A DNA stretch of 54,479 nt. It comes from Cytidiella melzeri (Eukaryota; Basidiomycota; Agaricomycetes; Polyporales; Irpicaceae). The number at the start of each line of letters is the position of its first letter. The stretch's first letter is position 1. The position numbers and the translations under genes are program-made. The stretch spans positions 1 through 54,479 of the forward strand of contig JABYQR010000305.1 of assembly GCA_022592445.1 (NCBI GenBank). Reading direction: 5' to 3'. Below are positions 31,301-45,989 of the stretch, piece by piece. A model generated the notes under the pieces. It saw nothing but the letters and a program-made list of their open reading frames with translations, searched no databases and had not been told where the DNA came from.

Positions 31301-31627
31301 AAATCCCTTCCTCACGCCGAGCTCGCGTTCTTGTCTGCGTGCCAGACTGCCACCGGGGATGAGAAGCTCCCAGAGGAAGCAGTCCACCTAGCAGCCGGTA
31401 TGCTAAGCGCGGGATACAAGAGCGTTGTGGGGACGATGTGGTCGATTGACGACTACTGCGCTCCGATTGTTGCTGGGAGGTTTTACGAGGTTATGCGCGA
31501 GCAGATAGCGGCTGGGGGAAGGCTTCAGCCTGCGTATGCGCTTCACGAGGCGACAAAGCTGCTGCGTGAAAGAGTCGGCGTGGATAATTTCGTCAAGTGG
31601 GTTCCGTTCGTGCACTTTGGTTTGTGA
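28301..31627 (+). CDS. TPR-repeat CHAT-domain protein (caspase-like), paralogue 2
   Basis: The architecture is as in paralogue 1: 1087 residues from the ATG at 28301 (MGNAQSSN) in two exons around a 63-nt intron (30764-30826, GTGAGC...TTGTAG, phase 0), which sits at the same place in the protein. About nine 46-residue TPR-like repeats precede a linker and the CHAT domain. The His is in VHLACHG (about residue 952) and the Cys in LSACQTATGDE (about 993), both intact. The repeats of both genes are similar at DNA level too. The N-terminal MGNAQSS has a glycine at position 2, which could be a myristoylation signal; paralogue 1 starts MSDSHS and lacks it. The tandem arrangement indicates a duplication. 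Function is unknown; CHAT proteins elsewhere act in cell death and defence, which is only an analogy. Confidence 0.92.
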
Positions 31628-32137
31628 TACGGCAAGGATACGACTGTATACTGTATCTGTTTCTCTATGTACCACCAACGTATTTCGGTGCCCTTTTACA
31701 ATAGCCTTGTTTTTCTTTCTCTATCTTTGCTCCGGTTTGTGGTTCACCCAGAGTCTTCCAAGCTAACCTACCACTCGAAATGTACATTCCTAGCAATCGG
31801 TCACTTGTGAACTATACGTATGACGAAGTGTGGTCACAACAACCTTGGTTGAGTACAGCTAATATCGATTGCAGGTATCCACTAGAAGGTGTTCGACGAG
31901 CAAGTGTAACTGAATGAGCACGTAGACACTCAGCCGTACCGCCGTGGCCACCAGACCACGTCAAGAATCACGCAACTCAAAGCCCAGGAACTGGCGACAA
32001 GAAGTGAGAAACATTGCATTTATCAATGGTACAGCGATTTAGACTAACCCTACATTCTAGGAGCATGTTATTCATGACGGCGCGTGAAAAGAAATTAAGA
32101 ACGAGAAGCACAAATGAGAACCGCACACACGAAATGC
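31628..32137. other. Intergenic between convergent genes
   Basis: This is the shared 3' flank of TPR-CHAT gene 2 and CDC48. No feature could be supported. Confidence 0.5.
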
Positions 32138-35064
<2,927 letters not shown>

Positions 35065-35732
35065 GGTGGTGTTCGTGAAAGGAGAGACGAAAAGGTCGTG
35101 GACGTGACTGTCGGGGAGCAAGCTTTAAAGTCAAGGGCGACGCGCGTCCCAGCGCCCAGGGACGCGTGGACTAGCCGTGGGAAACTCGCACTTGGCTCAC
35201 GGCGTATTTCGAGCACTTTCCAGCGCATTCTTATCCACGAACTCTTTGCAAGTTTGTGCATGTAAGAAACGTGGAAGATGCCTGTTTTGGTCCAGTTATT
35301 CGATAGGTTATAATGTCAAGCTATGTCGCGGTTATATGAACATTGCCATGCATTAGCGCCCATTGAACCTGCCACAGCAAGGTCAGGTCATTCGGAGTCG
35401 TTCAGTCTATAGCTGCATGTTACATTATACTGCTCGAGGTATTACAATACGTAGCATACAAAAATGAATTCCAGTAGACAACCAGATGAGAGCACTGACA
35501 AAGCGTCCAGAATACACTAAGGGCGGTCGTTCATGCGTGTCTACACTGTCTAGCAAGTTACTGTACATTCAGCACAGATGAATTAACGACAGCTGAGGGA
35601 TAGCAGCGTTGAGGCCTGGCAAGGGAAGGGGGGTCGGGATAGATAAAAGTATGCGATAAAGATGGTGAAAACCAAAGGGGGAGGTATCGTTGCGAAAAGA
35701 GGGTATTTTCGAGGATAGGTCTCTGGCTTCTC
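35065..35732. other. Intergenic, CDC48 promoter side
   Basis: The region contains the 5' flank of CDC48 and the 3' flank of the next minus-strand gene. I see nothing further. Confidence 0.5.
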
Positions 35733-37768
35733 TCATGATACAGCGGTCCGCGGTTCAGGAGGTGGCGAAAAGGACGCCGAGCGTCGCTCTGTCAGGGATC
35801 TACGTGCTTCTGCAAAGGACTCATTCGTAACGGCTTCTTCGTTTATGACATTCGAGAGTGGCATGGATCGTCGTCGGGCGCGTTTCGAGCCACCCCAAGG
35901 CCAGGCGTCGAAAGTCTTGTGTTCTGACGTCGCACGTCTCAGGCTACTGCCTACTGCTGGCAGTTCGTTTGGTGGTGTTCGCGAGACAGGGCTAGCTTGC
36001 ATTGAGTGAACCCGGCGAGTTACACCTTTACTTGAGGATCCTGCCTCGTCTTCTGCAGGGTGGATGGTAATCGGTGGGATATCAAAATTGAGTGTTGCAC
36101 GTTTCGATTGTGTAGAGGGGCTGTCGAGCGAAGGTGAAGGAGGGGAAACTTCAGAATAGTAGCAGATCAATAAGCTGGTCTCATCAAAAAGCAGTAGTCA
36201 GCACATACATTGATGGAGATATGATTGCCCCGTCGGCAGAGGAGGAGGGTCGCTTGGAGTGGCTGGTGTGGCAGGTCTCGTTGGCGCCATCTCAAGGAAT
36301 GAATCTGGCTTTGATCCTTTCTTTGCTGCTGCAGAGCCTTCCGGTAAAGGCGGTACGAGACCATTGACACTACGTGCTTTGCCGCTGCTCCCACTAGCTT
36401 TCGACGCGATTGAAGCATGGTCCGCAGTGACAGCGCCCTTCCGCGGTGTTCTAGGTATTCTCAGACTAGCCTTTGACGCGCGACTGCTCCTTTTCCTCGC
36501 AGCAGAGACGCGTCGTTGTCTGGGGACGTCTCCATCTTCTCGTTCCCTGGCCGCATCAGTATGAAGCTTGGTCAGCTTAGCCTTCATCGCGACACCTGTC
36601 CCTGTGATCCCAATAACCTCCGCCAAACGCACGCTATCGTCAGCTCGCTGCTCGTCATCAGCAGCGTCGCCCTCCTCCTCCTCCGAACTAAATCCAGAAT
36701 GGAAGTTATCCAGATCGTCCATCTCCTGCGCCATGTCCTCCGCCACTTGCCACGCTTCCTCCAACTCCCCTTTCAGCTGCTCTATCTGCTCGCGCGATTG
36801 TCGCAGCTCCGTTGTCCGTTTCGCATAACTCGCATTCAATTTCCGGAGTGCCATCGCCAGGGCCGACGAAACGTGCACTTCCTGCATCTGCTGTATTTGT
36901 GCCTTCTGGTCTGCCACATCCAACAGCTGAAGCATATACTTGTCACATGCGGCTGTAACATCAGCCAGCTGCGTCACTAACGTCCCGAGCGCACTGAGAT
37001 CCCCATCGCCGCTAGCAACGGCAAGTATAGACTGCAGCAGGTTCGTCCGTCGGTGCGTGTTGAAGCGATACTGGGCTTGAGTCGTCGCTTTGAGCTACAC
37101 GCAGAAATTTGAGAAAAGTTGAAGATCGCGTGATAGAGTCGCGTACTCACCGTGTCAAGCCTCTCCAGCTCTGCTTTCAGCTCGTCGTCGACGGTTTTGA
37201 TGGATAAGAGACGGATGTACGACTCCTGGGCGGTCCGCCGTATCGCCCTTGATACGACCTCCTGCAGCTCCCCTGATGACAACGTCCACTGCGCTGTCTC
37301 AAGCGTCATGCCACGCCATCGCACGGGCGTGGTTGATTCGAAACTGACGGAGGGTGGGTGCGTCAACGTGAGAGGTTTGGCGATAATCTTGACGGCGGGT
37401 GTAGTCGCCCGACTGATAGAGGGCGTAGACGGCCGGGAATGCGAGAGAGAGGGCGGGGAGAGTTCAGAAATCGAGACTTGCACGGCTTGGTCCCTGAAAT
37501 GGCGAGGTGGACGCGGCGGTGGGGGGCTTTCCACCCTGTGGTCGTCGTAAGTGCTCGCCGCTGGTGAAGAGATGTGCGAATCGCCGTAGGAGCTGTACGC
37601 TGGGGATTCTCGTCCAGAATAGGAGGGTGCAGCCTCGTCTGGAGAGTTGGGATTAGGGAAGCCGTGCGGTGTGTTTGGAGAGGCTTTGAAGGTAGGTCTC
37701 CGTGGACCACCTGGACGGGGACGCGATGAAGCAAACGTCGACCTCGCTGGCGAACGCAGAGAGTCCAT
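35733..37768 (-). CDS. Uncharacterised coiled-coil protein with disordered ends
   Basis: I do not recognise the family. The gene has 639 residues in three exons (37768-37151, 37094-36209, 36148-35733) with GT-AG introns of 56 and 60 nt; the phases fit without a stop. The first 140 residues are Pro/Ser-rich and probably disordered. A conserved-looking helical core starts at WRGMTLETAQWTLSSGELQEVVSRAI, continues as a coiled coil (ESYIRLLSIKTVDDELKAELERLDTLK, then ELRQSREQIEQLKGELEEAWQVAEDMAQEMDDL), and is followed by an acidic EEEEGDAADDE stretch. The C-terminal part is basic and Ser-rich (RKRSSRASKASLR, SKRARRRSM) and could hold a nuclear localisation signal. Its neighbours give no functional hint. 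Confidence 0.85.
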
Positions 37769-38671
37769 CCCTGCAGGCTAATACAAAAGGGCCAGTGAAG
37801 AATATGAAGCAGAGATAAGTAGAGAAAGAGTGCTAGGTAGAATTAGACATGAAGGTAAGAGGTGGAAGCTTGTCGGCTGATGTAGGCTCGGACGTGTGTG
37901 CCTGATGCTGGATCTCGAGCTCTCAGATTGAGATTGTATATTTATCGTGCGAGCCAATCACAGACAGCGGTCTTCATCACTTTTCAATATGCTCAACTGA
38001 TCTTAACATGTACAGTTCCGCGTTAACCGACTCGCGGCCGATGTCTGTAAGAAAAGTTATAAAACGACATGGCCACACGAGTCTCAGCATGATGTGGGAC
38101 GGTCGACTTGGAGACAGACAATGGGGTGCTTGGATGTTAGTAGCTGGGGAGGAGTACTGGAATGAGAGCAATACCCGGGCGTTTGTGCGCACGGCTTATC
38201 CGGTGGTTTGACAAACACAGCAGTGTCATAGGCGTATACTGGAGCTGCGGGCAGCATGTCAGCTAGTGTTTAGCAAGTACCATTAAATATTCCAACTGGG
38301 CTGTACACCTATCCATCCCGCAGAAAGAGCCTCAGAAGCAGCCATCATTGCGTTCAGTACGGCCCCTGATTGGCGGGGGATCTGGGACTTTTCCTCACCT
38401 GCAGAGAATCCCTTGGAGAATTTCCTGAGATCTATGAGATTCCTCCCGCCTTTCGAAGTCTTCACGTGGCCTCCCCTCCGAGGCAGTGTCTGGGCGTTCC
38501 CGTGCCCCATCGTTGGGCCCACCCTCCACCCTTCCCCCTGAGAGTTGCTGTATTAGGCTAGTCCCCGCCCTTTTCCCATCTTTCCCGCTGTTGTCTTATC
38601 TTTCCCACTGTTGCCATATCTTTCCTGCTTCTTTCAGCCCTTGTGTCATCTCTCTCGCCCCTGTCCCGCCC
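37769..38671. other. Intergenic
   Basis: This is the upstream flank of the coiled-coil gene. Open frames here are short and lack recognisable motifs. CT-rich repeats (TTTCCC-type, 38560-38660) lie before the solo LTR. Confidence 0.45.
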
Positions 38672-38676
38672 CTTTC

Positions 38677-40048
38677 TGTGACAGTAATGCTACACTCACC
38701 AGATAAATTGGTTAACTTGAGGGGAACGTGGTGAGATGGGGAGTAAGAGTGGTGGTGAGCAAAGTACTGGTGGGTACTGAGTAGTCCTGGTTCAACAGAG
38801 TGGATAAGACTGAGGGGATATGCCCTCAGGAGTGCCTCTATATATACATATGGGGAGGACCACAGGTACTACCCTAAGAACCCTAATCCCTACATGAGTA
38901 AGCAAAGTAATCTACCTTACTAAGCATGCCCCATGCCCTAGTGGTGCCACTTCAATAATCAACCAATAGCAATTGTCCCCATGACCTGACCCTGTCATGG
39001 AGACAGAGCTCAACGTAGCAACTAGGGACACGAAGTGGAAGACAACGACGAGGTGGTGGCAGGCGTATAGCACAATGCTCTCACCAACTATAAACCTTAT
39101 ACAGGTATCTAGCCCAGTAAAGACCAAGAGGTCGAGATGGGGGCTAGGAGCGTACATGTAGCTGCTTATATAGACTTCAGGGACCTGCGCACAGACCATG
39201 TTGAGGGCAGGCTTTGCAAGAAGCCATGTGAACGAAGAACAAAAGGACTACCTAAAGGAGAACAATAGCTATTGTCTAGACCTTGCCAAGAACTCTACCC
39301 GTGAGAGAATCTATCTAAAAGGAGACCAACTATTGTATTCCATTCCCACACCTGTGAGAACATCCTTCCATAAAGAGAACAATAAGGAAAGAACAATAAG
39401 GAGCCCATGTGGACAGTATCTATGACGTCAAACCCTAGCTATGGGCTGAGCCATGTGCTTGTAGCCATGTGGTCTTACTTAAGCTAAGTCACATGCCAGT
39501 GTGACGTAGTAGCAAGTAATGTGACCGTGTGGAGCGTCTAAGCCACGTGATACGGGCGCTTAATAGACGTGCAAAGGAGTTTGTGCAGAGAAAGGTTGCA
39601 ACTGAGCTGCAGCCCGGAGTTTTATAGATAAAAACAAGAGGTAAATTGCGAAAATTAAGGGCTAGTCAGGCCATCCATGACAGACCCCATGACCCAGTCC
39701 CAAGGCTAGACTTGTTCTAGCTTGATCTAAGACAAGGCTAGACTTTTCCAGAAGGCTCTAAGAACTGTGACATCATAGTTCCAGCATGTTCCACAAGGTT
39801 CCAGAGAGTTCTATCATGTGATACACAGATAAGGAAAGGAGTGCATCAGCGCATCAGTGACAGAGGGCGCATCAGCACATCAGAGACAGAGGGCACATCA
39901 GCGCATCAGAGACAGAGGGCGCATCAGCGCATCAATTGATAGGCGCTGGAATAAGTGCCAGATAAGCGCTGGATAAGCACCTAAATATTCCCCATAATGC
40001 TGTTGCCTGGTAAGGCAAGTCTTGTAGAAACATTGAAAATCTGTGACA
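38677..40048 (-). repeat. Solo LTR of family B, interrupted by a solo LTR A
   Basis: It begins TGTGACAG and ends CTGTGACA, with a perfect 5-bp target duplication CTTTC (38672-38676 and 40049-40053). Without the nested LTR it is 677 bp. It carries the same TATA box, self-primer segment and U5 splice donor (CTG|GTGAGTGTA) as the element-linked copies. No internal region is present, so it is a solo LTR left by recombination. Confidence 0.9.
38993..39682 (-). repeat. Solo LTR of chromovirus family A, intron-like segment absent
   Basis: It is 690 bp long, edges TGTCA...TGACA, with a 5-bp target duplication GACCC (38988-38992 and 39683-39687). The empty site CCTGACCCCATGACC is visible in the B LTR at about 49640. 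Compared with 50248-51002 it lacks one copy of the 19-bp repeat and the 49 bases between, exactly the predicted spliced form. Confidence 0.92.
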
Positions 40049-40481
40049 CTTTCTGCCTCTTCCCGCCTCTCTCCATGTGCCAGCAACTCGGATCCTGTGC
40101 CTGCATTACTGCTTGTGGAAGATTATTACCGGGTGATGCCAACAGTGCCGCATGTTCACCCCTAAGAAATAGTCTAGCTGCGTGTTGTGTAGTTCAATAA
40201 ACATGCAGAGAATGCAGACAGTCCTCTCATGGGATGCTCTATTCATTCTGCGCAGGTTTGTGATACGTAAGGTAAGTAGGGTCGATTCAGACCCTTTGCA
40301 CTTCCATAAGGCAAGCGTATATCCCACCAACACCTGCCAATTGTGGGAACTGATAGAATCAAGTTGGTGTTGTTCGGTACACGAACAATGTCTACTACAG
40401 CAGCGACACAAATGCAGACACCACAAGGAAGCACAATGAAGAAGCACAACCACCAACTGATTGCGCAACCCGGCCTTAACG

Positions 40482-43400
40482 TTAGCTTTGCCTCTGGCGC
40501 TTACTTGCACATTGACCTTGTTTGTCATCTCCACCATCCGACTTGCTGCTCGATGACTCCTCCCCACCGTTCTCTTCCTCTGCGGTGGATTTACGGCTAC
40601 GTCAAGGGACACCAGCATCTTTTTGGGGTTTTCGTGCTTTACGAGGTGCAATGGTCCCGGCAGCAACATCAGCAGCAAGTTGCTCACGTTGTGCCTTTAC
40701 TTCTGCAGCAGTAAGGTGCACAAATTTGCATGAGCCGTTGGTCAAGGCATTGCACAGGCCTTGGAGTGGGGGGAGGCTATTGCTCAAGTCAATCGGGTTG
40801 ACGAAATTAACACTTGCAGGCCAACCCACAATGGCCAGGCCGTATCACTGGACAATCTGCTCTTTGAAGTTCACATAGTTCATCTTGATGTAGGGATTCC
40901 CAGTCAGCTTGACTACGATGTCTGTGAGTGACTCTCGTACGTATTCATCTTTCTCCTGTTCAGGAAGCGAGCAATACTCATCCATGTAGTTTCTTTGCAC
41001 AACAGACAATGGGATGCAATCATCAAATGCCAAGCCTGATACTACAATTCAGCAGAACATGCACGACACTGCCAGGTAATAAATCACTTGCCTGTGTTAA
41101 GTTTCTGGTAATTGCAATGCAGCCAGGCATTCCACGAGTTTGCTCGGTTCTTGTTCAAATACGGGGTGCCACCATTGAAGATTAAATTCTCGACGTAAGC
41201 TTCTTTTTTATGGTGCTTGTTGGCTAGCTCACTAATGTTTTTTTTGCTTTAACTTGTGAAGTAGCATGTCAAAGTCGGCATCAAAGGAGTCCTTGCAAGT
41301 ATTGCGCTCCTTTGCCACGTCTTGCGCCAACTTTGTGTTGCGCGGCGGCTTGCGTACAGTGTTGTGCAACGGCTTGCGTACAGTGTTGTGCACCGGCTCG
41401 TGTACAGTGTCATGCACTGGCTTGCGCACCATGTTGTGCATCGGCTCGTGTGGACTGTTGCATGGTCATTCGCGTACACTGTTGCATGGCGGCTCGCGTA
41501 CACTGGCGTGTGCATTGCGTGCATTGCTGTCTGTATTGGGTACAACATTGTGCATGTTGTGTACACCACTGGATGTGCCTGGTTTGAGTTCTCCATTGTG
41601 AAAGACTGCGGGAGCATGTTTGCTGCTATGTTCTTGGTGAGTGCTTGAATTCGGCAGAAGCGCATCTTCTAATGCAAACTGCGTGGACATTGTTTCATCA
41701 AACAATGGGGCAGGGTGGTTGAGAAGAAGGTTGAACCCTCCAGGCTCCAAAAATGGGTGCACATCAAAGTATCCACATGCTGGTAGCAAGCTCGGCTCAG
41801 ATGAGATGGGACACAGGGAATTTGGTCCCGCAAACAAAGCTGAATCAGGGAGTGCGTCACTGAGCTCAAGAGCCGTCCAGGGAGGGGGGATTATCCAAGC
41901 TGAGGCAAGGGGCTGCCACCGGCAAGTAGGAGAAAAGCACTGGGAATGGGTACAAGTTGTCGTCCATTTGGCGTCCAGAAACTTTGACCGTCATGCTCAT
42001 AGATGCTTGGGGTAACCTGGCATACCACGAAGACGTTTTGGAAGTGAGTCATAATCTTTATCACGTGACCTCAATCTCATTCAGTGTACAGCGGCGGCAA
42101 ACATGGCATTCAGGCAGTACAGGTATTTACTGTATCCTCAAACACTGAAGGTGTAGTACAACGGTCCTTGTTGAAGTCAATGCCCCTATCAGCATGCATA
42201 GCAATTGTCATTGCAAGAGCCTCATAGAGCTCAAGGCGGGAATGTATGCACAAATGTTCATACCAGTTTTCGGGTCTGAGCTCATTGTAGTACATCCACA
42301 GCTCGACGTTCAGCCGTGGCTCAAGTCCATACCTCTCTATAGCGGCATCACAAGCAGGTCCAAACAGAACAATCAGGTCAGAGTTGTCTGAAGCGTGCAA
42401 TGGACTGCTTGTCAAGGGCACGTAACGAGGAGGCAATAGAGGCTCGCTGTCAAAGTAGAAGCGGCCGGGATCTTCCTGCTTGGATGTATGCGGGGATGAC
42501 GGCAATGATGGTGCAGCTTGTTCATGTGAGCTTGGCACGCTTGGTGTTGCGCGCTTGAAGTCAAAGCTTGCGGCTGAGGTATAGAGACACCCTGTGGCTT
42601 GAACTGGAAACCCTGGTCAGTAGTCATGTCTCAGCACACTGCAGTATACTGACCTTATGGGGACCTCCATCGTGAGTGTTGCAAAGCAGGCGGGTTGTCT
42701 GTTCTTCAATGGCTGACAACCCAAGAGTTAGCTCACTCAGCCGCTTCTTGCTAGCTGCCAGTACCCTTTCCTTTCCTGCCAGCTGTGTCTCGAGCTTGAC
42801 AGCCCTGGCCTGTGCCTGCAAAAGCATGGCCTGTATCTTGTTGCAATCATCTTGTGCTTGATCTCGTGCGATCTTCATGGCCTCGTATTTGGCGGTAGGT
42901 TGGCTGGCCACGTAGAAAGGGCAATGAAACTTGACCGCATCATCAAGTGCACAACCTGGTCGGCCACAGATGGAATACAGGGAGCTGGTGTACGGCGAAG
43001 GGCTCAAGACCAGAGAAGGAGGGTTCTCGTAGTTGTACCGTGGTACTTCGGTGCGGTTCAAGAACGAGTACTTTAAGCTTATACCTGCAATAAAGGTCAG
43101 TCAACAAACAGTCAAAAAGAGATGAATTTCACTTACCGTTGTTCTCCATAGCTTGTTCCCAACGCTCAATCGATGGCAATGCAATGGACTCAACAAAGGT
43201 CTGGGTGAGTTGCGCAACAATGATATCACCGTTGGGTATCTCTTGCATGATGTGTGGCGTAATGTACATGTTCACCTTGACAGCTTCTGGGACACAATTA
43301 TGGCCAGGTGGAATATTTCTGTTGATGTGCATGAGCAATGTTGCTCCCCTAGACACCCGATCTAGCACAATTATCTGGCAGGTCAGTTGTCAGTTCTGTT

Positions 43401-43721
43401 CAAAATCACGGATTTCAGTACTCTGACCAAGTCCAGTGCTGTCTGTAGCAGTTGGAGGCAAATTCCACTACGAGTGGCCGATGACTCAGCACTATTCCTG
43501 GTGTCAAAGAACAGGTGATGGAATGAGCCAGTTGGCCAATTATGCCTTCCATCATTTCACATCCCACCTGCCATGAATGCAAAGGTAGCCGCAGTCCAGC
43601 GCTGTCCAAGTCTGCGCAGAAGCTCTTGGTCCACAGGATGCGCAAGAAAGAACTTCAACACCTTTGTGATGGAGGCGGGGCTGAAGTTGCGCATCTGCAA
43701 AAGCTGAGTTTCATCCACCAT
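40482..43721 (-). pseudogene. Uncharacterised multi-exon gene, decaying
   Basis: A minus-strand gene can be traced from the ATG at 43721 (MVDETQLLQMRNFSPASITKVL) through several short introns. The exons contain IIVLDRVSRGATLLMHINRNIPPG with ITPHIMQEIPNGDIIVAQLTQTFVES, and then a coiled coil (KYEAMKIARDQAQDDCNKIQ and on). A low-complexity exon with ten-residue VRKPLHNT-type repeats follows, and the C-terminal block is NPYIKMNYVNFKEQIV...GWPASVNFVNP. I believe similar uncharacterised proteins are common in agaricomycete genomes, but I cannot name a function. The frame meets TGA at 40602-40604 and then stays open with an acidic, Ser-rich tail to 40482, so the last stop may be a CGA-to-TGA mutation. 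Another TGA lies inside the repeat exon (41466-41468). It lies between repeats. Confidence 0.6.
41330..41560 (-). repeat. Coding minisatellite, 30-bp unit
   Basis: A unit of about 30 bp of the type GGCTTGCGTACAGTGTTGTG (plus strand) is repeated about seven times. On the minus strand it encodes a ten-residue repeat around HNTVRKPL. Variants change by single bases. Confidence 0.8.
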
Positions 43722-43923
43722 TGCTCGGTGTTGGGATTAGGGATGTTGGGCGTTGTGGATAGGGATGAGAGGTGTACAGTGAGAGGTAGTGGGGGTAAGG
43801 AAAGGGGAAATCATATTACAAAGGTATGAGCAGTGGTGCACAACAATGAGACTTAGGTGAAGGTGGTGGTCAGACAAAGAGATGGGGATCAAAAGTGGTA
43901 GTGTTGCATTGATCAGAGTAAGT

Positions 43924-43931
43924 CTTATATA
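43924..43931 (-). promoter_or_regulatory. Candidate TATA box of the uncharacterised gene
   Basis: TATATAAG on the minus strand lies about 200 nt upstream of the ATG at 43721. Confidence 0.4.
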
Positions 43932-43952
43932 CGGTAACTACTGGCGCTAAGT

Positions 43953-44152
43953 GTCAAGAACACAACCAAACTCTATGAAGAGCAAGGAAGTGACGATAGG
44001 GGGGGAGGAACGACGAGCAAACTCGCGTGGACAATGACGACAGGGGTAATGATGATGAGGAAAGGGGTAGAGACGACGACGAGGGAACAGCTGACAATGA
44101 GCTAAAGACCAGGTTTATATTAGTACAGTGAGGGACTAGGTACAAGGTGGAC
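43953..44152 (-). repeat. LTR C fragment
   Basis: TGTCAAGAACACAACC... matches 4494-4692 up to ...GGTGGACGT and then breaks off. It retains one copy of the CTAAAGACCAGG repeat and also lacks sense-strand ATG. Confidence 0.8.
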
Positions 44153-44742
44153 GTTAAGACACTGAGTCACGCTTCAAACTAAGTACAACCTTAAAGACAA
44201 CACAACCAACCACGAAGTGGCAATAGAAGTGTAAAGGTGTGGAAGCGCGAAGGTGTTATAGTGTGCGAGGTGGTCTTAGAGTCCCAGTTTTACCTGTGCT
44301 GTAAAGAGCGACAAGGTTTGTGATATATGTTTATGTGAAAGGAGCTAGACGGGCAAACAACCACGCATATCGCGGGTAAAAGGGCAAGTCGGCGCGGTGA
44401 AAGCGAAAGAGTTTAGTGCGGTTCAAAGAGAATGCGCGGGAGACATTGCGACTTGTAGTAAAACGGCGTGTGGGGAGACGCAGATGGTAAACACAGGCGC
44501 AGTATGAATCTCAAACACAAAACGCGGTTGCTGGTGAAGATGAAAGTAGTCGCTGTAAAACGCGGGCGCAGTGAAAGTGAACGCAGTAAACTCGACACAG
44601 TGAAGGTGAAACGCAGACGCAGTAACACAGTAAAATAATGCAGTTAAGAAGCAAACGCAGTATAATAAAACTGAAAGGAACCGTAAGAGAAAGACAAGCT
44701 AATGGAGCGCGAGTCGCAGCGTAAGGCTATGTGAGACCGCAG

Positions 44743-45270
44743 TCAATTTGACTCGACAGACTGCGCGCGGGGGCGGTAGTGTAGAACAACACTCCCCAAG
44801 CGGTGATGCGTATTGCAGGTGAATGCGTGGCCAACGACGACGTTGGTGGAGCTGGTAAGATTGAACTGCTCTAGTTCGCACTCGTGGTCCTCGCCCTCAA
44901 AGTCTGGAGACAGCCAACAATCTGGGTGCGGCGCGCGCGGGCGATTGCAGTCGAGCGGGACGAAAGGTCTTGAACGTAGGGGAATTGGGTGGTTGCTCTG
45001 GGTGTTGCAATAGGAGCAGTTATCAAGCAAGTCCGCGACGGAGGCGACGGACGACGCTGGCAAGGGTGATTTAGGAGTAGATCTCTCAGGGGAGACCGTT
45101 GGCGCTGCTGAGGGTTCTGGCGGCGGCGTGGGCGCAGGGATGATGGGGTAACGGCGTAGAACCTTGTGCGGGCGCGGGCGGTAAGGGCAGCGACCGTCTG
45201 GTAAGTGGGGAACGGTGGGACAGTAACGGCAAACACGAGGCGGGTTGTCATTGGTAGGCACAGCGGACAT
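44743..45270 (-). CDS. Uncharacterised Cys/Pro-rich ORF of a repeat remnant
   Basis: It has 175 residues from the ATG at 45270, the first ATG after a TATATAAA box at 45421-45428 on the same strand, so the transcript is plausible. The sequence is Pro- and Cys-rich with CX2C pairs (CRYC and CSYC) and no domain I recognise. It lies between an LTR C fragment and the broken pol of family B, in repeat-rich sequence. It is probably an element ORF rather than a host gene. Confidence 0.4.
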   Translation of the reverse strand: MSAVPTNDNPPRVCRYCPTVPHLPDGRCPYRPRPHKVLRRYPIIPAPTPPPEPSAAPTVSPERSTPKSPLPASSVASVADLLDNCSYCNTQSNHPIPLRSRPFVPLDCNRPRAPHPDCWLSPDFEGEDHECELEQFNLTSSTNVVVGHAFTCNTHHRLGSVVLHYRPRAQSVESN

Positions 45271-45420
45271 AAACGTGGAAGAAGTCGCAGTGAGGCAATG
45301 CAGAAGAAGCTACAGCTATTGGCGCGAAGAGACTCCCTTGACGCGAGCGCAAAGCGTAAAGTGAACTCTGGAAACTGGGGTGGGGATTGACTGATTTCTA
45401 CGCAGTACAGGCAACACCTT

Positions 45421-45428
45421 TTTATATA
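45421..45428 (-). promoter_or_regulatory. TATA box upstream of the 175-residue ORF
   Basis: TATATAAA on the minus strand, about 150 nt upstream of the ATG, with no intervening ATG. Confidence 0.4.
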
Positions 45429-45989
45429 CCCTAAGGACCCTCTCCTAAACATTTCCTTCTATGTCCTAAACCCAAACGCGAGAGTGAGGAAACATGGTGG
45501 CAGAATACTTCCGTCTGCGGAGGCAAAATGTCCAGCAAGTTGACGCCCGGCAGGACACAGCGTTGGTCGACGTGGAGTAGCGGCACGGGCCCTTGCGCTG
45601 AAGAGGCGCCAACCGTCGCGAGCAGGTGATGAGGCGCCGTCCAGGAGTTGCACAGCGTGGCATGATAGGAGTCTTCCTGAAACGGGGTTCGCGAGTCAAG
45701 TTTCTTCTACCGTTGGTCCGACCCACGTCTGAAACACTTGGCGGCTGGCCGGCCCATGCTCCGATGCAAAAGGGGCGTGTCTGTGAGTCAGAGTTTGGTG
45801 CGATTCCTCGGCCTCGGATGTTTCCGGCGCGTTGCTGCTCCTTGTCAAGTCCTCGGATCCTCGGTGAACTCCTCATGACCTCGGTGAACTCCTCGTGCCC
45901 GTAACGCTGGGAAAGTGGAGGGACTTGCCGCTCAGGATGACGCGGGCCGCGCAAATGGCGGGCGGCTGCCGGGTCTCCGCGCCTAGCCG

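Noticed and set aside
45466..45954. 162-codon Arg-rich minus-strand frame
   Set aside because: Composition is not protein-like, no homology is recognised, and it spans the break of family B pol.
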